Assembly (NCBI GenBank): GCA_016186145.1
Contig: JACPMF010000007.1
Coordinates: 1 to 64,000 of the forward strand
Origin: Candidatus Sungiibacteriota bacterium
GTDB taxonomy: Bacteria > Patescibacteria > Paceibacteria > Sungbacterales > SURF-37
Reading direction: 5' to 3'
Length of the DNA: 64,000 nucleotides
Part shown: piece after piece, positions 36,354 to 44,389 of the stretch
Layout: each line of letters opens with the position of its first letter
Numbering within the stretch: position 1 is the stretch's first letter
Notes under the pieces: model-generated
What the model saw: only the letters and a program-made list of their open reading frames with translations
What the model was told of the DNA's origin: nothing
The model's database searches: none
Position numbers and translations under genes: made by a program

Positions 36354-36713
36354 CTAGTAATGTTCATAGTCCGGGGTAAATGGTTTCCCCTCTTCGTAAT
36401 TCGGACAAAACTGTTTATGTTGAAGTGTATGTTCATGGCCAGAACCCCAGCAAAGTGGACAATAATGCATACCAGAAGAACCCAGCGGTTGGTATAGGGT
36501 TCCCGGCTTTTGAAACTCAAACGTCATTCCCGAGCTTTCTGCAAGAAACTTAACTCCTTGAAGAAAACCGCTCAGCGTCTTCAACGAACTGAAGGTTACT
36601 ACGCTTTTCGTGGAAGACACCAACCCTATTTTTGTGACTGTCAGCTGAAGGTCACGCTTTTTGTCTATTTTCTCTTCACCGATAAGGGTTATTTTCGCCA
36701 CAATCTTTGCCAT
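36354..36713 (-). CDS. Hypothetical protein with C-terminal Cys/His cluster
   Basis: 119 residues from ATG 36713, chosen for its AAGGAGCC ribosome site; an upstream ATG at 36734 precedes that site. N-terminal beta-rich part (MAKIVAKITLIGEEKIDKKR, TVTKIGLVSSTKSVVTFSSL). The C-terminal tail, CPLCWGSGHEHTLQHKQFCP, could bind one zinc ion (two Cys, three His, one Cys). Family not recognised. Has its own terminator. Confidence 0.55.
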   Translation of the reverse strand: MAKIVAKITLIGEEKIDKKRDLQLTVTKIGLVSSTKSVVTFSSLKTLSGFLQGVKFLAESSGMTFEFQKPGTLYQPLGSSGMHYCPLCWGSGHEHTLQHKQFCPNYEEGKPFTPDYEHY

Positions 36714-36772
36714 CACCGGCTCCTTTTTTGACAAATTACCAAACTAATTGGTTGCATACCCGCAAATGAAAG

Positions 36773-37282
36773 TCAATCGTATTTTTTAATCTCAGCGGTC
36801 ATACTATCGTTAACCTCAATATGAAAGCGATCGGCAATGCCCGCATTAACTTCCAACACCATATCTGCCTCAACGGGCGGCGAATATACCTTTAACTTCG
36901 AATCCGGAACCCCCGTCCCGGGCGGTGAAACATTCTTTGCAATATAAACGATCTTTTTATCGCGCAGCCAAATAATATCTATCGGAAAGCGCATATCTTT
37001 CATCCAAAAAGAATAAAAACCAGGTTTATCAAAAGTAAAAAGCATGCCGGCGTCCCTCGCAAGAGAATCTCGGCCGGACAGGCCCCGGGCGCGCAGAATC
37101 GGCGTGCTTGCTACCCCAACCCTTAACAGCGCTTCGCGGATTGAAATCTCAATAATGCCGGTCTCTTGCAAATTGCTTCCCGGCAGAAATTCTAAAACGA
37201 AAAAATAAAAAAAAAGCGCCAACGGAAAAACCATCAGCAATGCCGCGACACGCCAAAAATTTCTGCGAAGCATTGAGACCAT
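36773..37282 (-). CDS. DUF192 family membrane-anchored protein
   Basis: 169 residues. N-terminal membrane anchor (VAALLMVFPLALFFYFFVLEF), then the DUF192 core: ARGLSGRDSLARDAGMLFTF, YSFWMKDMRFPIDIIWLRDK and VLEVNAGIADRFHIEVND. The fold is known from structural genomics, but no activity is established. It lies 9 bp downstream of doxX and is probably co-transcribed with it. Confidence 0.85.
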   Translation of the reverse strand: MVSMLRRNFWRVAALLMVFPLALFFYFFVLEFLPGSNLQETGIIEISIREALLRVGVASTPILRARGLSGRDSLARDAGMLFTFDKPGFYSFWMKDMRFPIDIIWLRDKKIVYIAKNVSPPGTGVPDSKLKVYSPPVEADMVLEVNAGIADRFHIEVNDSMTAEIKKYD

Positions 37283-37291
37283 ACAGAGCGT

Positions 37292-37705
37292 CTAGAGGAA
37301 AAAATAAGTATCGATCCCCCACGCACCCGCACCCAAAAAAATGAGCGCTGCGGCCATCGCAAAATACGCAAGATCCAATTCCCAACCGCCTTGTACCGTA
37401 AAACCGACCTTCCCCCACTTTGCCTTCCACATGGCAACCAACATGCTTATTGCGATAAAAACCGCCGCAATTTGAGTGTAGAAACCAAGAAGAACCGCGA
37501 TGCCGCCGAAAAATTCCGCAACACCCGATACAATAATCCAAAACTTTCCCGGCCTGATGCCGATGGAGTCAAACCACCCGGCAGTTCCGGTTCGCGCTTC
37601 GCGGTTAAAAAGCTTCGGGTAGCCGTGAACGATAAAGGCCAGCCCGAGGACAAGCCGAAGAATGAGCGCGGCGAAATCGCCGTATACGAGAAGTGAATAA
37701 AACAT
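37292..37705 (-). CDS. DoxX family membrane protein
   Basis: 137 residues, four membrane helices: ALILRLVLGLAFIVHGYPKL, then IIVSGVAEFFGGIAVLLGF, IAAVFIAISMLVAMW and LDLAYFAMAAALIFLGAGAW. Matches DoxX/SURF4-like proteins of uncertain function, often linked to redox or thiosulfate metabolism. The start codon lies 4 bp from a repeat cassette that also precedes holA and the PerM gene. Confidence 0.85.
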   Translation of the reverse strand: MFYSLLVYGDFAALILRLVLGLAFIVHGYPKLFNREARTGTAGWFDSIGIRPGKFWIIVSGVAEFFGGIAVLLGFYTQIAAVFIAISMLVAMWKAKWGKVGFTVQGGWELDLAYFAMAAALIFLGAGAWGIDTYFFL

Positions 37706-37708
37706 GCC

Positions 37709-37834
37709 AATTTTATTTATGAGCGTTAGCGAATAACTATAAAATTGAGCACCCTGTTAAATAATTTCGCCTCTGGCGAAAATCCCTTGTCAATTAAAAT
37801 CGTAGATTTTATTTGACAAGGGATTTAACAGGGT
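37709..37834. repeat. Start-codon-proximal palindromic cassette, doxX copy
   Basis: Arm 1 AATTTTATTTATGAGCGTTA ... AACTATAAAATT; arm 2 ACCCTGTTAAAT ... ATTTAACAGGGT, enclosing a TTTCGCC/GGCGAAA hairpin and CCCTTGTCAA ... TTGACAAGGG. On the coding strand it supplies TATAGT and TAAAAT boxes just before the doxX ATG. Nearly the same as 53966-54090. Confidence 0.85.
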
Positions 37835-37894
37835 AAAGTTTTGTTCCTGAAATCTGTTCGACCTGTCTCCAAATCTCAGACAAAAGCTCTACCT

Positions 37895-38539
37895 TTAATT
37901 TGCCGTCAGCCACTCTGCAACCTCGTCCATAAAAGCAGGTTCCTTTTCAAATATCGTTGTGCCATGCCCCGCGTTTTCAAACACTTTTACCACCTTCTCA
38001 ACGTAGACAGGCGCCATTTCTGAAAGAGTCTTAACTGTGTCTGCTGAATACGGGTCATCGAGAGACGCGACAAAATAAATGCTTTGACCATCCCGAAGCC
38101 GGCTTATCACGGGTTCCGTTTTAACGCCACGATAGTCGAGGCCCGGTGAAAGAAGCATGACTTTAGAAATCTCCAGATGTCCTGCCGCATATTCGAGCGC
38201 GAGGTTCGCCCCGATTGACGCCCCGGCGAGCGAAATCGACGAAGCTTTTTTTGATTTCAGAAATTCAACCCCTGCCCCGATATCTTTAATCGACGCCCGG
38301 TGATCTTTATCAGAAAATTTCTTATATCCGTCTGGTCCGCCTTCGGATTCGCCGTGCCCGCGTAAATCAATGGCGAGCGCCTGAAAACCGCGCTCAACAA
38401 GTTTTTCTGAAAAATCATACCAGCTTTCTTTGGTTGCCGGCATCATATGCACGAGTAAAACCCCCCGCCTGCCGGACTCCCCCGCATAGTTACCCGCAAT
38501 TTTAACATTATCGCCCGTAGTTATTGTTACTCGTTCCAT
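37895..38539 (-). CDS. Alpha/beta hydrolase
   Basis: 214 residues. Nucleophile elbow GASIG (SISLAGASIGANLALEYA), oxyanion region GVLLVHMMPATKE, acid D in FVASLDDPYSADTVK and His in NAGHGTTIF. Resembles dienelactone-hydrolase/acylglycerol lipase-like enzymes. Substrate unknown. Monocistronic between repeats. Confidence 0.82.
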   Translation of the reverse strand: MERVTITTGDNVKIAGNYAGESGRRGVLLVHMMPATKESWYDFSEKLVERGFQALAIDLRGHGESEGGPDGYKKFSDKDHRASIKDIGAGVEFLKSKKASSISLAGASIGANLALEYAAGHLEISKVMLLSPGLDYRGVKTEPVISRLRDGQSIYFVASLDDPYSADTVKTLSEMAPVYVEKVVKVFENAGHGTTIFEKEPAFMDEVAEWLTAN

Positions 38540-38641
38540 AGTGCCGGGCGGCGTCGGAATACTGACTCGTTTATATGGAGAAAAAACAAAAACGCCCCTC
38601 CTCCTTATACTATCACGCCGGCAACCGCAGCGATAATAGGT

Positions 38642-39124
38642 TTAATCACGGAAGCGATGGATCTGATAAGCGGCAATACCAAAAGCCACAGCAACATTCA
38701 ACGATTCTTTTTTTCCAGACATTGGAATTTCTACCGCCTTATCGGCCGCCTTAACAAGAGAACGCGGCAATCCTTTTACCTCATTGCCGACAACCAGCGC
38801 CATCGGAAAGTGCGGTTTTAATTTATTAAGCGCGACGCTTTGGGGTGATTGCTCAAGCGCCACTATTTGCACCCGTTTCTTTTTTAGCTCCTTCAAAAGC
38901 TGGGAAACAGACGTTCGCTTTTCCCATGCCACCCAACGCTCCGCGCCAAGCGCGGTTTTTGAAATTTTTTCATGGGGCGGCGCAGGCGTATAACCGGTAA
39001 GGTAAATTTTCGAAACCCCGAACGCGTCACTCGTTCTAAAAACGGAGCCGACATTCTCACGGCTCCGAATGTTGTGACAAACGATATAAAAATCTTTCCG
39101 GCTGTTATTGTTTTGACGGGACAC
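38642..39124 (-). CDS. SpoU/TrmH-type RNA 2'-O-methyltransferase
   Basis: 160 residues from a GTG at 39124; the longer open frame upstream lies within the preceding gene on another frame. SPOUT signatures: NIRSRENVGSVFRTSDAFGV, FPMALVVGNEVKGLP and IPMSGKKESLNVAVAFGIAAY. The catalytic-type Arg of NIR and the knot are intact. It could act on tRNA Gm18/Um34 or rRNA. The N-terminus overlaps the DUF5671 gene end by 20 nt, which suggests translational coupling. Confidence 0.82.
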   Translation of the reverse strand: MSRQNNNSRKDFYIVCHNIRSRENVGSVFRTSDAFGVSKIYLTGYTPAPPHEKISKTALGAERWVAWEKRTSVSQLLKELKKKRVQIVALEQSPQSVALNKLKPHFPMALVVGNEVKGLPRSLVKAADKAVEIPMSGKKESLNVAVAFGIAAYQIHRFRD

Positions 39125-40064
39125 GAGTTTTCTCGATAATAGGCGGATATAGCTCCGGATCAATAACTCGGGTAAAACATGTCCGCCCGATACCATGCGT
39201 CCAGTTTTCAGAAAGGCCTTGATACGCAGGCGTCCGAATACCAAATGGGGATTCCGCAGTTTCGGCGCCGCTGGTTTTAAAATCAGCGCAAAGTTCAAAC
39301 CGCAGCCCTCCAAGAACCCTGTACTCGTAAGGCCCGCCGCTTTCCGGGTCTTGAGGTACGGCGTATCCGGAAATATCGTCGCGTAATTCTTCAAGTATTA
39401 CAGGCAATTTTTCTTTTCTCTGCCAGTAATTTACGATCTGCCACTGAACACTCTGCAAATCCTGAGCCCTTCGTTCATCAAACTTTCGCAAACGCTCGCG
39501 GAATGGGGAACCGGCAACAAAAAACCCGGCAACGGCCGAAACAACAACGATACCAACGACGACGAAAATAAACACGCGCATCCGTGGGTCTTGGGAAGCC
39601 ATTTCCTCGTGGCGAATATTCCAAAGGTAGTAACAAAAGACGGCTGTTGCAATGAATAATATCGTAATAATTTTGAGCAAAAAGCGAATAGAAAGATCTC
39701 CGCCAAGAAAATTATAAATAAGGGCAACGATATCGCCGATAATAAGCCCTGAAGCGGCAAAAAGCGTAAAATAGTAAAGCCACTTCCGGCTCTTCAGTTC
39801 CCGTTTTTCAGGATTGAAAGAAACGTCTCTGGCAAGCACCCAACTCGTCCAGACATAAACCGGAAAGACGACAACAAGCGCGGCAAGCGCCCAACGAACC
39901 GCGTCACGCGAGCCCTGCGGAAAATACGAAAGCTGGTCGGGAAAAAGAAGATCAATAAATTGAAAAACCAGTACGCCAAAACTCACGGCGGAAATGTAAA
40001 GCGCAATGATCGCAAGAAGATGCATAAAGACATCTTTTGGGGATATTTTGACGTTATGTTCCAT
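39105..40064 (-). CDS. DUF5671 domain membrane protein
   Basis: 319 residues with about six membrane helices: MHLLAIIALYISAVSFGVLV, WALAALVVVFPVYVWTSW, WLYYFTLFAASGLIIGDIVAL, ILFIATAVFCYYLW, FVVVGIVVVSAVAGFFV. The soluble C-terminus (RAQDLQSVQWQIVNYWQRKE; YAVPQDPESGGPYEYRVL) resembles pilin-like major-subunit tails. DUF5671 is frequent in CPR genomes; function not known. The downstream methyltransferase overlaps its end. Confidence 0.75.
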   Translation of the reverse strand: MEHNVKISPKDVFMHLLAIIALYISAVSFGVLVFQFIDLLFPDQLSYFPQGSRDAVRWALAALVVVFPVYVWTSWVLARDVSFNPEKRELKSRKWLYYFTLFAASGLIIGDIVALIYNFLGGDLSIRFLLKIITILFIATAVFCYYLWNIRHEEMASQDPRMRVFIFVVVGIVVVSAVAGFFVAGSPFRERLRKFDERRAQDLQSVQWQIVNYWQRKEKLPVILEELRDDISGYAVPQDPESGGPYEYRVLGGLRFELCADFKTSGAETAESPFGIRTPAYQGLSENWTHGIGRTCFTRVIDPELYPPIIEKTRVPSKQ

Positions 40065-40078
40065 AAATTTCCGGCTTC

Positions 40079-40249
40079 TTAATTTCTCTGCGCCCCGAGC
40101 ATGCCTTTACTATATTCCCTTGCAATTTTTACAACAAGCTCTTGGATTTTTGATTCGGCCTCCTTGGAATTCAAAATTTCGCGCCTGATTTGCGCTTTTT
40201 CTTTTCTCAAAAATTTACGTATTGATTTCGGCAATTTTGAAACGCGCAT
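40079..40249 (-). CDS. Small basic protein of the hicBA operon
   Basis: 56 residues, ATG 40249, 6 nt after the hicA stop: MRVSKLPKSIRKFLRKEKAQ, then IRREILNSKEAESKIQEL and a short tail. Highly basic N-terminus, helical throughout. It is too short for common gene callers but tightly packed with hicA. Function unknown; could be a third component of the module or an independent small CPR protein. Confidence 0.6.
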   Translation of the reverse strand: MRVSKLPKSIRKFLRKEKAQIRREILNSKEAESKIQELVVKIAREYSKGMLGAQRN

Positions 40250-40255
40250 AGATCG

Positions 40256-40468
40256 TCAAATCCGACCCCATTCGTCAAAACCAATACCCGCCTGACGCAA
40301 AATCTCCGCAATGAGATGTTTTGAAATATCGCCTCGGTGAGGGTTTGGGATACGAATTTTAACTTCTCCTTTTGCCATAAATAAGTGACGACCGCCTGAA
40401 TAGGGGCCGTCAAATCCGTGTTTTCTTAATTTCCGGACTAAATTTCGCCAGGAAAGATTTTTAATCAT
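40256..40468 (-). CDS. hicA: HicA-type toxin (second module)
   Basis: 70 residues: SWRNLVRKLRKHGFDGPYSG, GRHLFMAKGEVKIRIPNPHRG and LIAEILRQAGI. The His after GGR occupies the catalytic position of HicA RNases. It lies 10 bp downstream of the hicB-like gene, in antitoxin-first order as in the 26.7-kb module. Confidence 0.87.
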   Translation of the reverse strand: MIKNLSWRNLVRKLRKHGFDGPYSGGRHLFMAKGEVKIRIPNPHRGDISKHLIAEILRQAGIGFDEWGRI

Positions 40469-40478
40469 AATGCATCCG

Positions 40479-40724
40479 CTATCGTACCCTTACCAACATA
40501 CGGCGATCAATCTTAATTTCAAAACCCGGAACTCTTTCATGATCCCTCACCTTCAATAACAACCAATCTTCAAGAACCTCGCGCAACTCCTTTCTACAAC
40601 TTTCTAAATTATCTGCATCCGCCCACACCCCTCGCAAACCAACGATCTCACCGAAGTAAGTTCCGTCTTTCAGGATTTTGTATCGAGCTTTTTTCAATTG
40701 CCGGTCTATAAATTCACTAAACAT
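40479..40724 (-). CDS. hicB: HicB-type antitoxin (second module)
   Basis: 81 residues: RYKILKDGTYFGEIVGLRGVWA, then ESCRKELREVLEDWLLLKVRD and a PGFEIKIDRR end. Typical short HicB. First gene of a hicB-hicA-small protein operon. The minus-strand TAATAT box 6 nt before the ATG indicates a leaderless mRNA. Confidence 0.82.
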   Translation of the reverse strand: MFSEFIDRQLKKARYKILKDGTYFGEIVGLRGVWADADNLESCRKELREVLEDWLLLKVRDHERVPGFEIKIDRRMLVRVR

Positions 40725-40792
40725 ACTTTGATATTATCATACTTCATACTATACATGCAACACTACGGCTATTTTTAAATTTTTATACCCCC

Positions 40793-40832
40793 AATAACAT
40801 TCTCATATTCTTAAGAATATGAGAATGTTATT
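40793..40832. repeat. 40-bp perfect palindrome
   Basis: AATAACATTCTCATATTCTT and its exact reverse complement, with no loop. It lies upstream of the hicB promoter region. The rest of 40725-41050 holds a CCCCAGTAGT ... ACTACGGGG hairpin (40879-40911) and the leader of the small gene at 41051; no other gene. Confidence 0.9.
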
Positions 40833-41050
40833 CCCTGCAGCCTTTTTAAATTTTCCAAACAACACCCTAACATTCTCCCCAGTAGTAGAACGCTGCGCGT
40901 TAACTACGGGGCAGGCAAGTTTGTTGGTATGTTATTTTCCATTGCCCATGGCACTTCTGTTACTTCAATGGTGCCCCGTGAAGTACTTGCCTTCCTAATG
41001 CCTTTTTGCTACCTTGATTATGAAACATTTTTTACAAAGGAGGTGTCGTC

Positions 41051-41254
41051 ATGTTCTTTGTTATCTTCTTTGTTATCGGTATCGCTTTACCTGTTGCGAC
41101 CACTTTTATCATTTACGGGATAAGGTTAGTCAATCAGGGGAACTTTCTTCTTGGCAGCTTGTCATTCTTTGTTGTCCTATTTCCAATTGCAGCAATAGTG
41201 GGGAAAATCTTTGAGAACTACTCCAAGCCTTCTTCAAATGAACCCTGTCAGTAG
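41051..41254 (+). CDS. Small two-TM membrane protein
   Basis: 67 residues. Ideal ribosome site AAAGGAGGTG before the ATG. Two membrane helices (FFVIFFVIGIALPVATTFIIYG; LGSLSFFVVLFPIAAIVGKIF) and a short polar tail ending NEPCQ. Ends in a strong terminator. Unknown function; belongs to the SD-led small-gene class. Confidence 0.72.
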   Translation: MFFVIFFVIGIALPVATTFIIYGIRLVNQGNFLLGSLSFFVVLFPIAAIVGKIFENYSKPSSNEPCQ

Positions 41255-41277
41255 CGACCATGCCGGTCGCTTTTTTC
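41251..41277 (+). terminator. Intrinsic terminator
   Basis: GCGACC-ATGCC-GGTCGC followed by six T and CTTG, directly at the end of the 67-residue gene. Confidence 0.9.
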
Positions 41278-41312
41278 TTGTCCCCACTATCCTCTGCGAA
41301 CCGTGGCAGCGT

Positions 41313-42212
41313 TTATATTTCTTTCCGTATCCCCGCCACAAACTCCTTTAACTTAGAGACAACATCCGAAACGTCAAAACCGTAAGCTGGAAAAGAAGCA
41401 AGCTCTGATCCGCCTTCAATTCGGCCGCCCCCCCCTTCATCCGTATGAAAATCAGAGCCGGCGGTTCTTAAAATGCCGTACTTGTCGGCAAGCCGGTATA
41501 AGAATTTTACCTGTTCCTCGGTCTGGGCCGGATTAAACGCTTCAAGCCCGTCGAGCCCCCATCCGATAAATTTTTTAAGCCGTTCCTCAAGTTGAACAAA
41601 ATCAAGCTTGTGGATTGCCGGATGCGACCACACCGCAACTCCGCCCGCGCGATGCAACAGGCCTATTCCGGACTCCATAGAAATACTCTCACGCTCAACA
41701 TAGGTCGGTTTCCCTAAAACAAGATATCCCTCAATTACGCTTTTAACGCTTGCCTCCTCGCCGAGGATTTTTTTATTTTCAGGATTCGCAAGCAACGCCT
41801 GCGCAATGTGCGGCCGGCCGACCGAAGAACCGGTTGCCTGCCGCAAAACATCTTCATAGGTTATCCGGAACCCTGCCGCCTGAAGCCGTCTTACAATTTC
41901 CTGCGCTCTGGTAACCCGTTCTTCCCTGATTGCAACCAGCGTAGAAGCGAGTTCTGCGTTTTTATCATCAATCCCAAAACCAAGAAGATGAAAAGACGCC
42001 TTGCCGTCATTCACGGAAAGTTCGATGCCGGAAATGATTTCCACGCCATACTCTTTCCCGGCAGAAAGCGCTTCGGCAACCCCGGAAACCGTATCGTGGT
42101 CTGTGATTGCGATTGTTTCCAGTTTCAATCCGGCAGCGCGCCTTACTAACTCTCGCGGCGCATATTTCCCGTCAGACATCGACGATTGAATTTGAAGGTC
42201 GAAAGAATTCAT
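41313..42212 (-). CDS. PHP-domain phosphoesterase with altered first motif
   Basis: 299 residues, RNase AM/YciV-like PHP fold. Later metal motifs are present: AITDHDTV, GIELSV, GRPHIA, VWSHPAIH, GSDFH. The first motif, normally DLHxHTxxSDG, reads DLQIQSSMSDG, so both metal-binding His are Gln. Either one metal site is lost or activity has changed. Nearest relatives hydrolyse 3',5'-nucleoside bisphosphates or trim 5' RNA ends. Monocistronic, upstream of the por operon terminator. Confidence 0.85.
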   Translation of the reverse strand: MNSFDLQIQSSMSDGKYAPRELVRRAAGLKLETIAITDHDTVSGVAEALSAGKEYGVEIISGIELSVNDGKASFHLLGFGIDDKNAELASTLVAIREERVTRAQEIVRRLQAAGFRITYEDVLRQATGSSVGRPHIAQALLANPENKKILGEEASVKSVIEGYLVLGKPTYVERESISMESGIGLLHRAGGVAVWSHPAIHKLDFVQLEERLKKFIGWGLDGLEAFNPAQTEEQVKFLYRLADKYGILRTAGSDFHTDEGGGGRIEGGSELASFPAYGFDVSDVVSKLKEFVAGIRKEI

Positions 42213-42241
42213 AACTTGAAAGTTCGCATCATCAGCTTAAC

Positions 42242-42269
42242 AAAAAAGCCGCCTTTTGATAAGACGGCG
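42242..42269 (-). terminator. Terminator of the por operon
   Basis: Minus-strand GCCGTCTT-ATCAA-AAGGCGGC followed by TTTTTTG, 6 nt after the porB stop. Confidence 0.8.
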
Positions 42270-42275
42270 CATTTT

Positions 42276-43199
42276 CTAACTTTCTCTTGAATTTTCTTCC
42301 AACCGTAAAAGATAACTCCACCTCCTGTCCACTCGTTCCTGAAATTCGCGAAGCAACTCGGGAGAATTCATAATGGAAGCAAAACGCCGCTGATGTTTGA
42401 GAAATTCTTCAACCGGTTTTCCTCTTTTTGGTCGGGTGAGGTGCAAACAGTCATCAGCAACTTCTACCAGTGGAAAAACCCGCGTATCAACCGCAAGCGC
42501 GGCGAGCTCCGGAGCGCTCGAAGTGTCGCACTTCCAGCCCGGAGGACATACCGACAAAACATGCAAGCACCGAAATCCTTTTTGATCCGCAGCTTTCGCG
42601 ACTTTTGCATAAAAATCGTTGAGCGTTGGAACAGAAAGCGCCAATGAGGCGAAATAGGGAATTTTGTGCGAAAGCATTATCCCAAGGATATCCTTCTGGG
42701 CAACTTCCTTGCCATCAGGGCTTGTCTGAGTCCTCGCACCCTCCGGCGTTGCGCCCGATTCCTGCGCACCGGTATTACCATATGTCTGGTTGTCATTGAT
42801 GACATAAAGAACATTTGCATTCCGAATGGCCGCGCCAGAAAGCAATCCAAGCCCGATATCAAACGAGGAGCCATCACCCGCCCACACAATCGTGAGTTCG
42901 TCGTCAGCCAGCCATTTTCGCTCCGACATAATACTGATACCCTCACCTACAGTAGCGCCCGCGATAAAAGGCGTATTCACAAGATTTGTCCCGAGAAAAG
43001 AAACCCCGTTCCAGCCGCTGCCGATTGACCAGCACGAAGCCGGAACCACCACAGCACGAATCTTTTTCGTCCGCCCGGAAGGAAGCGGCTGGGAAACAAT
43101 GCTCAAGATGTGCGCCATGGCAATTGCAGAGCCGCATCCGGGGCAAAGCCCGTGCCGCGAGTCAAGAAACGATGCAACCGAGATGTCCCTTGGTTTCAT
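42276..43199 (-). CDS. porB: 2-oxoacid:ferredoxin oxidoreductase, beta (TPP) subunit
   Basis: 307 residues from ATG 43199, which overlaps the porA TGA as ATGA; the TTG at 43217 is not needed. Thiamine-pyrophosphate subunit: LCPGCGSAIAMAHI, SCWSIGSGWNGVSF, TIVWAGDGSSFDIG and the Mg/TPP segment YVINDNQTYGNTGAQESGAT. Cys are placed as in the pyruvate enzyme's [4Fe-4S] beta subunit (CPGC, CPPGWKC). With the alpha and gamma-delta genes it should convert pyruvate or a similar 2-oxoacid, CoA and ferredoxin to acyl-CoA and CO2. Confidence 0.93.
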   Translation of the reverse strand: MKPRDISVASFLDSRHGLCPGCGSAIAMAHILSIVSQPLPSGRTKKIRAVVVPASCWSIGSGWNGVSFLGTNLVNTPFIAGATVGEGISIMSERKWLADDELTIVWAGDGSSFDIGLGLLSGAAIRNANVLYVINDNQTYGNTGAQESGATPEGARTQTSPDGKEVAQKDILGIMLSHKIPYFASLALSVPTLNDFYAKVAKAADQKGFRCLHVLSVCPPGWKCDTSSAPELAALAVDTRVFPLVEVADDCLHLTRPKRGKPVEEFLKHQRRFASIMNSPELLREFQERVDRRWSYLLRLEENSRES

Positions 43200-44389
43200 C
43201 CGCGCCCCCCCAGCCAATACGTCTTTTTGAGAGGTCCGATTTCTTTCCGAACGGCATCAAGCATATCAATAAAACCTCTTTCTGAAAGATCCTGCCCACC
43301 GAAACCGCCGACGAAACTATGAATATCCGCGCCGTTGTACCTGCATGCGCCGCCTGATAGGCGAAGTTCGTCGGCAATTACTCCGTTCCCGTTCGGCAAA
43401 ATGCTTCTGTCAATCACAACAACCTTGGATACGTTTCCAATGGCAGCCCGCAACTCTTCTGCGGGAAACGGCCTGAAGAAACGGAGGCCGATTACCTTTA
43501 CATCCTCGCGGGATCCGAATGCCTCTTCAACCGTTCCCGTAACCGCGCCTGCAGAAATAACTGCAACGTCCGCGTTCACGCCTCCATTGACCCGGAAAAA
43601 CCCATTCCCATAACACCGCCCGGAAACACGCTGCCAGTCATTAGCGATTTTAGGAATAAGACTCTGTGCCGAACGCATCGCGCCGACAAGCGAACGCTTT
43701 CTTGCAGAATGTTCTTCCCAGTCGTATGGGCACTGTAAATTCATTGCCGCCGATCCATCCTCCCCGGGAAGAACGGAATCTTTTCTGCCGTGTCTCGGCG
43801 GAAGAAATTCACGCACCTGCTCTGATGTCGGAACACCAACCGCTTCGGCGGTATGGGATAACATGAACCCGTCCAAATTCACCAGAACCGGCAACGAGAC
43901 GGATTGATCCTCAGACAAACGGTATGCCCACAGGATCATATCCAGCGCCTCCTGAACGCTTGCGCAGTAAATCTGCGGCATGAAAAAATCGCGAAGCAAA
44001 AGCGAATCCGTCTGATCCGGATGAATAGACCACGGAGCGCCGAGCGAACGGTTCGTGTTTGCAATAACAAGCGGCAGGCGCGCAGTCGTTGCCCAATGCA
44101 AAAGCTCGAACATAAGTGCGAGCCCCTGGGAAGAAGTTGCGGTCCCGTATCGCCCGCCAGCCGTTGCAACGCCAATACCAAGCGCCATGGAAGCGAGTTC
44201 GGAATCCATATTCCGGTATGTTGTGGAAATCACGCCCCTGCTTGCAAACGCCGCCATCTCCTCTGTTATCTCGGTTGACGGCGTGATCGGATAGCCGCCG
44301 AAAACATCAAGCTCCGCAAGCGCGAAACCATGCGCTGCGGCCCTGTTTCCGGTAAGCACCATCCGCCCGCTTCTCAACTTACCGTCCAT
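43196..44389 (-). CDS. porA: 2-oxoacid:ferredoxin oxidoreductase, alpha subunit
   Basis: 397 residues from ATG 44389 (MDGKLRSGRM), preceded by AAGGAGGCGG; the upstream start at 44422 lies before that ribosome site. Pyrimidine-binding and core domains: VFGGYPITPSTEITEEMA, SELASMALGIGVATAGGRYG, TATSSQGLALMFELLHWA, ANTNRSLGAPWSIHPDQTD. The transketolase C-like part is VIGLRFFRPFPAEELRAAIG. ATGA coupling to porB downstream and an 11-nt overlap with porGD upstream indicate one transcript. Confidence 0.93.
   Translation of the reverse strand: MDGKLRSGRMVLTGNRAAAHGFALAELDVFGGYPITPSTEITEEMAAFASRGVISTTYRNMDSELASMALGIGVATAGGRYGTATSSQGLALMFELLHWATTARLPLVIANTNRSLGAPWSIHPDQTDSLLLRDFFMPQIYCASVQEALDMILWAYRLSEDQSVSLPVLVNLDGFMLSHTAEAVGVPTSEQVREFLPPRHGRKDSVLPGEDGSAAMNLQCPYDWEEHSARKRSLVGAMRSAQSLIPKIANDWQRVSGRCYGNGFFRVNGGVNADVAVISAGAVTGTVEEAFGSREDVKVIGLRFFRPFPAEELRAAIGNVSKVVVIDRSILPNGNGVIADELRLSGGACRYNGADIHSFVGGFGGQDLSERGFIDMLDAVRKEIGPLKKTYWLGGRG

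Noticed and set aside
39125..39394. N-terminal extension of the SpoU methyltransferase
   Set aside because: It lies inside the DUF5671 gene on another frame and the SPOUT family needs no such extension; GTG 39124 is preferred.
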